Of a DNA stretch of 64,000 nucleotides, positions 61,651-64,000 are shown piece by piece (within the stretch, counting starts at the first letter, position 1; every line of letters starts with the position of its first letter). The position numbers and the translations under genes were made by a program. Below the pieces are notes generated by a model, which did no database searches, was not told the DNA's origin, and saw only the letters and a program-made list of their open reading frames with translations. Origin of the DNA: Bradyrhizobium sp. OK095 (lineage in GTDB: Bacteria; Pseudomonadota; Alphaproteobacteria; Rhizobiales; Xanthobacteraceae); contig NZ_FOBX01000017.1 of assembly GCF_900109945.1 (NCBI RefSeq), forward strand, positions 62,001 through 126,000, in the 5' to 3' direction.

Positions 61651-62445
61651 ATGGACCAGGCTGCGGAGGCGGAAGACCTCGTTTTTGAATGCAGGGACGG
61701 CATCGGTTGGATCATTTTCAACCGCCCGCAGGCCCGCAACGCCTTCACGTTCGCGATGTACGAACGGCTCGCGGCGATCTGCGAAGAGGCTAACCGCGAT
61801 CATGCGATCAAGGTGCTGGTGCTGCGCGGGGCCGGCGACAAGGCTTTTGCCTCAGGCACCGACATCAACCAGTTCCGCGAGTTCAAGACGCCGCAGGACG
61901 CCATCGACTACGAGAACCGGATCGACCGCGTGCTCACCACGCTCGAGCAGTGCCGGGTGCCGACGATTGCGGCGATCAACGGGTTCTGCACCGGGGGCGG
62001 AGCGGGGATTGCCGCCGCCTGTGACCTGCGTATCGGCACGGCAAGCACGAAGATCGGATTTCCGATCGCGCGTACGCTCGGCAATTGCCTGTCGATGTCC
62101 AATGTCAGCCGTCTCACCGCGCTGATCGGCGCCGCCCGCGTCAAGGATATGATTTTTACCGCGCGTCTCATCGATGCCACGGAAGCCGCAAGCGTCGGTC
62201 TGCTCGGCGAGGTCGTCGATGACATCGCAGCGCTCGACAAGCGCGCCGATGAGCTCGCCCGTCTCCTGGCCAGCCACGCCCCCCTGACGCTGACCGCGAC
62301 CAAGCAGGCGGTCGCTCGCTTGCAAAAGCGGCTGACGCGGGACGAGGGCGAAGACCTCATCCTGATGTGCTACACGAGCCAGGATTTTCGCGAAGGGCTC
62401 GATGCTTTCCTCAACAAGCGCGCCCCGCAGTGGCGCGGCCAATAG
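61651..62445 (+). CDS. Enoyl-CoA hydratase/isomerase family protein, atypical active site
   Basis: A 264-residue crotonase-fold protein. CoA-binding and oxyanion regions are kept (ASGTDINQF, AAINGFCTGGGAGIAAACDLRI). The two catalytic glutamates of true hydratases are missing: Gly stands in GGGAGIA where GGGCELA is usual, and IGFPIA replaces the usual GxPE. It may therefore catalyse another crotonase reaction (isomerase, hydrolase, lyase). The ATG at 61651 is chosen over a TTG at 61597 that overlaps the operator. A CoA-transferase gene follows 11 bases after its stop. Confidence 0.88.
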   Translation: MDQAAEAEDLVFECRDGIGWIIFNRPQARNAFTFAMYERLAAICEEANRDHAIKVLVLRGAGDKAFASGTDINQFREFKTPQDAIDYENRIDRVLTTLEQCRVPTIAAINGFCTGGGAGIAAACDLRIGTASTKIGFPIARTLGNCLSMSNVSRLTALIGAARVKDMIFTARLIDATEAASVGLLGEVVDDIAALDKRADELARLLASHAPLTLTATKQAVARLQKRLTRDEGEDLILMCYTSQDFREGLDAFLNKRAPQWRGQ

Positions 62446-62456
62446 GACGCCCCCCG

Positions 62457-63716
62457 ATGCAAAGCGATCGATCGCAATCCAACTCACCTCGCAAGGGACC
62501 GCTTGCCGGCCTCAAGGTCGTCGATCTCACCCATGTCATGGCCGGGCCGACCTGCACCCTGATGCTCGCCGACATGGGCGCCGACGTCATCAAGATCGAG
62601 AAATCGCCGAACGGCGACGACACCCGCCATTCGGTGCCGCCGAAGATCGGCGACGAGGCGGCCTCCTTCCTGATGATGAACCGCAACAAGCGCGGCATCG
62701 TGCTGGACCTCAAGACCCAAGGCGGCAAGCAAGTGCTGCGGCGGCTGATCGCCGACGCCGACGTGCTGGTCGAGAATTTTGCGCCGGGCGCCATGGAGCG
62801 CCTCGGCTTCGGCTATGAGGCGCTGCACAAGCAGCATCCATCGCTGATCTATTGCTCGCTATCAGGCTTCGGCCGCACCGGCCCCTACAAGGACCGCAGG
62901 GGATTTGACCTCGTCGCGCAGGCCATGAGCGGCATCATGAGCTTTACCGGCGAACGCCCCGACGGTCCGCCCGTGAAATGCGGCCCACCGCTATCGGACA
63001 TCACCGCCGGCCTGCTCGCAAGCATGGGCATTTTGGCCGCCTATACGCACCGCCTCAAGACCGGTGAAGGGCAGTGGGTCGAGACCTCGCTTTACGAGGC
63101 CGCGCTGGTGCAGACCTATTGGCAGTCCACCATCGCACTGGCCGCGGGCACCGCGCCACGCGCAATGGGCTCGGCCCATCCGCTCAACGCACCGTATCAG
63201 GCCTTCGAGGCCTCCGACGGCTGGCTGGTGGTCGGCGGCGCCAACAAGAAGCATTGGCTGTTGATGCTGGAAGCGCTCGGCGCGGGTGAGCTCGCCGCCG
63301 ATCCGCGTTTCGTCAACGGCGCCGACCGCATGGCGAACTTGAAGCAGCTCGAAGCGGTCCTGAGCGAGCGCTTCCGCACGAAGTCGCGGGCGCATTGGCT
63401 GGCAGCGCTGGACGAGAAGGGCGTGCCGTGCGGACCCGTGCACGACATGCTGGAGGCGCTGAGCGATCCGCAGACGATCGCGCGCGAGATGGTCGTCGAG
63501 GTCGAGCACTCCACGCTCGGTCCCGTCAAGACGATCGGGCTTCCCGTCAAGTTTTCGGAGACCCCGGGCAAAGTGCGCACGGGCGCGCCGGTCTACGGTG
63601 AACACACAAGCGAGGTGCTGGCCGAGTACGGGTTCGACCAGAAGCAGATCGAAGCGCTCGAAAAAGAAGGCGCAATCGTCTTAGGCTCAGGAAGACGCGA
63701 GGAACGCGTCGCCTGA
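62457..63716 (+). CDS. CaiB/BaiF family CoA-transferase
   Basis: A 419-residue class III CoA-transferase moving CoA between carboxylic acids. It shows GLKVVDLTHVMAGPTCTLMLADMGADVIKIE, KRGIVLDLKTQGGKQVLRRL, the catalytic Asp in RRGFDLVAQAMSGIM, and GPPLSDITAGLLASMGILAA. The frame is open from 62367 inside the previous gene, but the ATG at 62457 fits. With the hydratase-family protein and the solute-binding protein it forms an acid-uptake and activation cluster. Confidence 0.92.
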   Translation: MQSDRSQSNSPRKGPLAGLKVVDLTHVMAGPTCTLMLADMGADVIKIEKSPNGDDTRHSVPPKIGDEAASFLMMNRNKRGIVLDLKTQGGKQVLRRLIADADVLVENFAPGAMERLGFGYEALHKQHPSLIYCSLSGFGRTGPYKDRRGFDLVAQAMSGIMSFTGERPDGPPVKCGPPLSDITAGLLASMGILAAYTHRLKTGEGQWVETSLYEAALVQTYWQSTIALAAGTAPRAMGSAHPLNAPYQAFEASDGWLVVGGANKKHWLLMLEALGAGELAADPRFVNGADRMANLKQLEAVLSERFRTKSRAHWLAALDEKGVPCGPVHDMLEALSDPQTIAREMVVEVEHSTLGPVKTIGLPVKFSETPGKVRTGAPVYGEHTSEVLAEYGFDQKQIEALEKEGAIVLGSGRREERVA

Positions 63717-63769
63717 CCGGGTTATCGATACAACCATAAAAAACAAAACAGAAAAAGCTGGAGGAAATC

Positions 63770-64000
63770 ATGGGTGGGACGTCAAAGCTTCTGCTGTCCG
63801 CGGCTGTGGCCGTACTCGCCGGCACGGTGCCGGCGCTCTCGGCTTGGCAGCCGCAAAAGCCGATCGAGTTCATCGCCACGGCAGGGCCGGGCGGCGGCAC
63901 CGACAATATCGCCCGCGCGGTGCAGAACATCATCACCAAATACAAGCTGACGGACCAGCCGATCGTCGTCGTCAATAAGGGCGGCGGCAGCGGCGCCGAA
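63770..64000 (+). CDS. Tripartite tricarboxylate transporter binding protein (TctC/Bug), 3' end cut by window
   Basis: Only the first 77 residues are visible. A signal peptide (MGGTSKLLLSAAVAVLAGTV, cleaved after LSA) is followed by WQPQKPIEFIATAGPGGGTDNIARAVQNII, the Bug-family start with the PGGGTD carboxylate-binding loop, and VVNKGGGSGAE. GGAGG lies 5 bases before the ATG. These periplasmic proteins capture organic acids for a TctAB permease; the rest of the system may lie beyond the edge. Confidence 0.9.
   Translation, partial: MGGTSKLLLSAAVAVLAGTVPALSAWQPQKPIEFIATAGPGGGTDNIARAVQNIITKYKLTDQPIVVVNKGGGSGAE

Noticed and set aside
1..64000. tRNA, rRNA, transposase or phage genes
   Set aside because: I looked through all gaps for a T-arm-like GGTTCGA pattern with a pairing acceptor stem and through the coding frames for DDE or integrase motifs; none was convincing. 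A covariance-model search would settle the RNA question.

Overview
The window reads as chromosome of a high-GC alphaproteobacterium, most likely Bradyrhizobium or a close relative (inference). The support is a divergent tyrS/anmK pair, an iscS-sufBCDS-sufT-sufA operon of rhizobial layout, a class I PHB synthase, small porins beginning ADL..(A)R.Y.KAP after the signal peptide, and several families of intergenic inverted repeats of the kind scattered through these genomes. I see no tRNA, rRNA, CRISPR array, phage or insertion sequence. Fifty-six coding features are supported; two of them are broken genes fused at one breakpoint, and one is cut by each window end.

Layout. 1-4.4 kb: the 5' part of a peroxiredoxin with a long basic N-terminal tail, divergent from a large YhdP/AsmA-like envelope protein. 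4.5-8.2 kb: two tandem chemoreceptors with nearly identical signalling halves but diverged Cache sensors. 8.4-14.6 kb: a 28-residue membrane microprotein with its own terminator, a DoxX protein, an MFS transporter, tyrS, anmK, a glutathione S-transferase and an alpha/beta hydrolase. 14.9-22.5 kb: the SUF iron-sulfur operon with two different cysteine desulfurases, then a TfoX-like gene. 22.5-27.4 kb: fabA, a diguanylate cyclase, an RhlE-type helicase and an AraC regulator. 27.5-36.3 kb: a secreted caspase-like protein, an FAD monooxygenase, two porin-like outer-membrane proteins, a short-chain dehydrogenase, small membrane proteins and parE.

36.6-46 kb: a DedA protein, a secreted transglutaminase-Sel1 fusion flanked by related short repeats, a PaiB-type regulator, two non-orthologous argC genes in tandem, a methyltransferase, a MAPEG protein and phaC. 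46-51 kb: a lipoprotein, an aminotransferase, homoserine dehydrogenase, class II fructose-bisphosphatase and a haloacid dehalogenase. 51.6-54.3 kb: the front of a TauE/SafE permease gene joined to the back of a DUF11-repeat autotransporter gene, out of frame. 54.4-59.6 kb: a TetR regulator divergent from an RND efflux pair, with two 18-bp dyads between them. 59.6-64 kb: an exported metallo-hydrolase, then a GntR-controlled catabolic cluster (enoyl-CoA hydratase family protein, CoA-transferase, TctC-type binding protein).

The strongest leads are the permease/autotransporter breakpoint, the transglutaminase-Sel1 fusion with its repeats, the mosaic chemoreceptors, the tandem argC pair, the microprotein, and several paired operator-like sequences beside regulators. 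No single multi-gene stretch stands out as an obviously new defence or mobile system.
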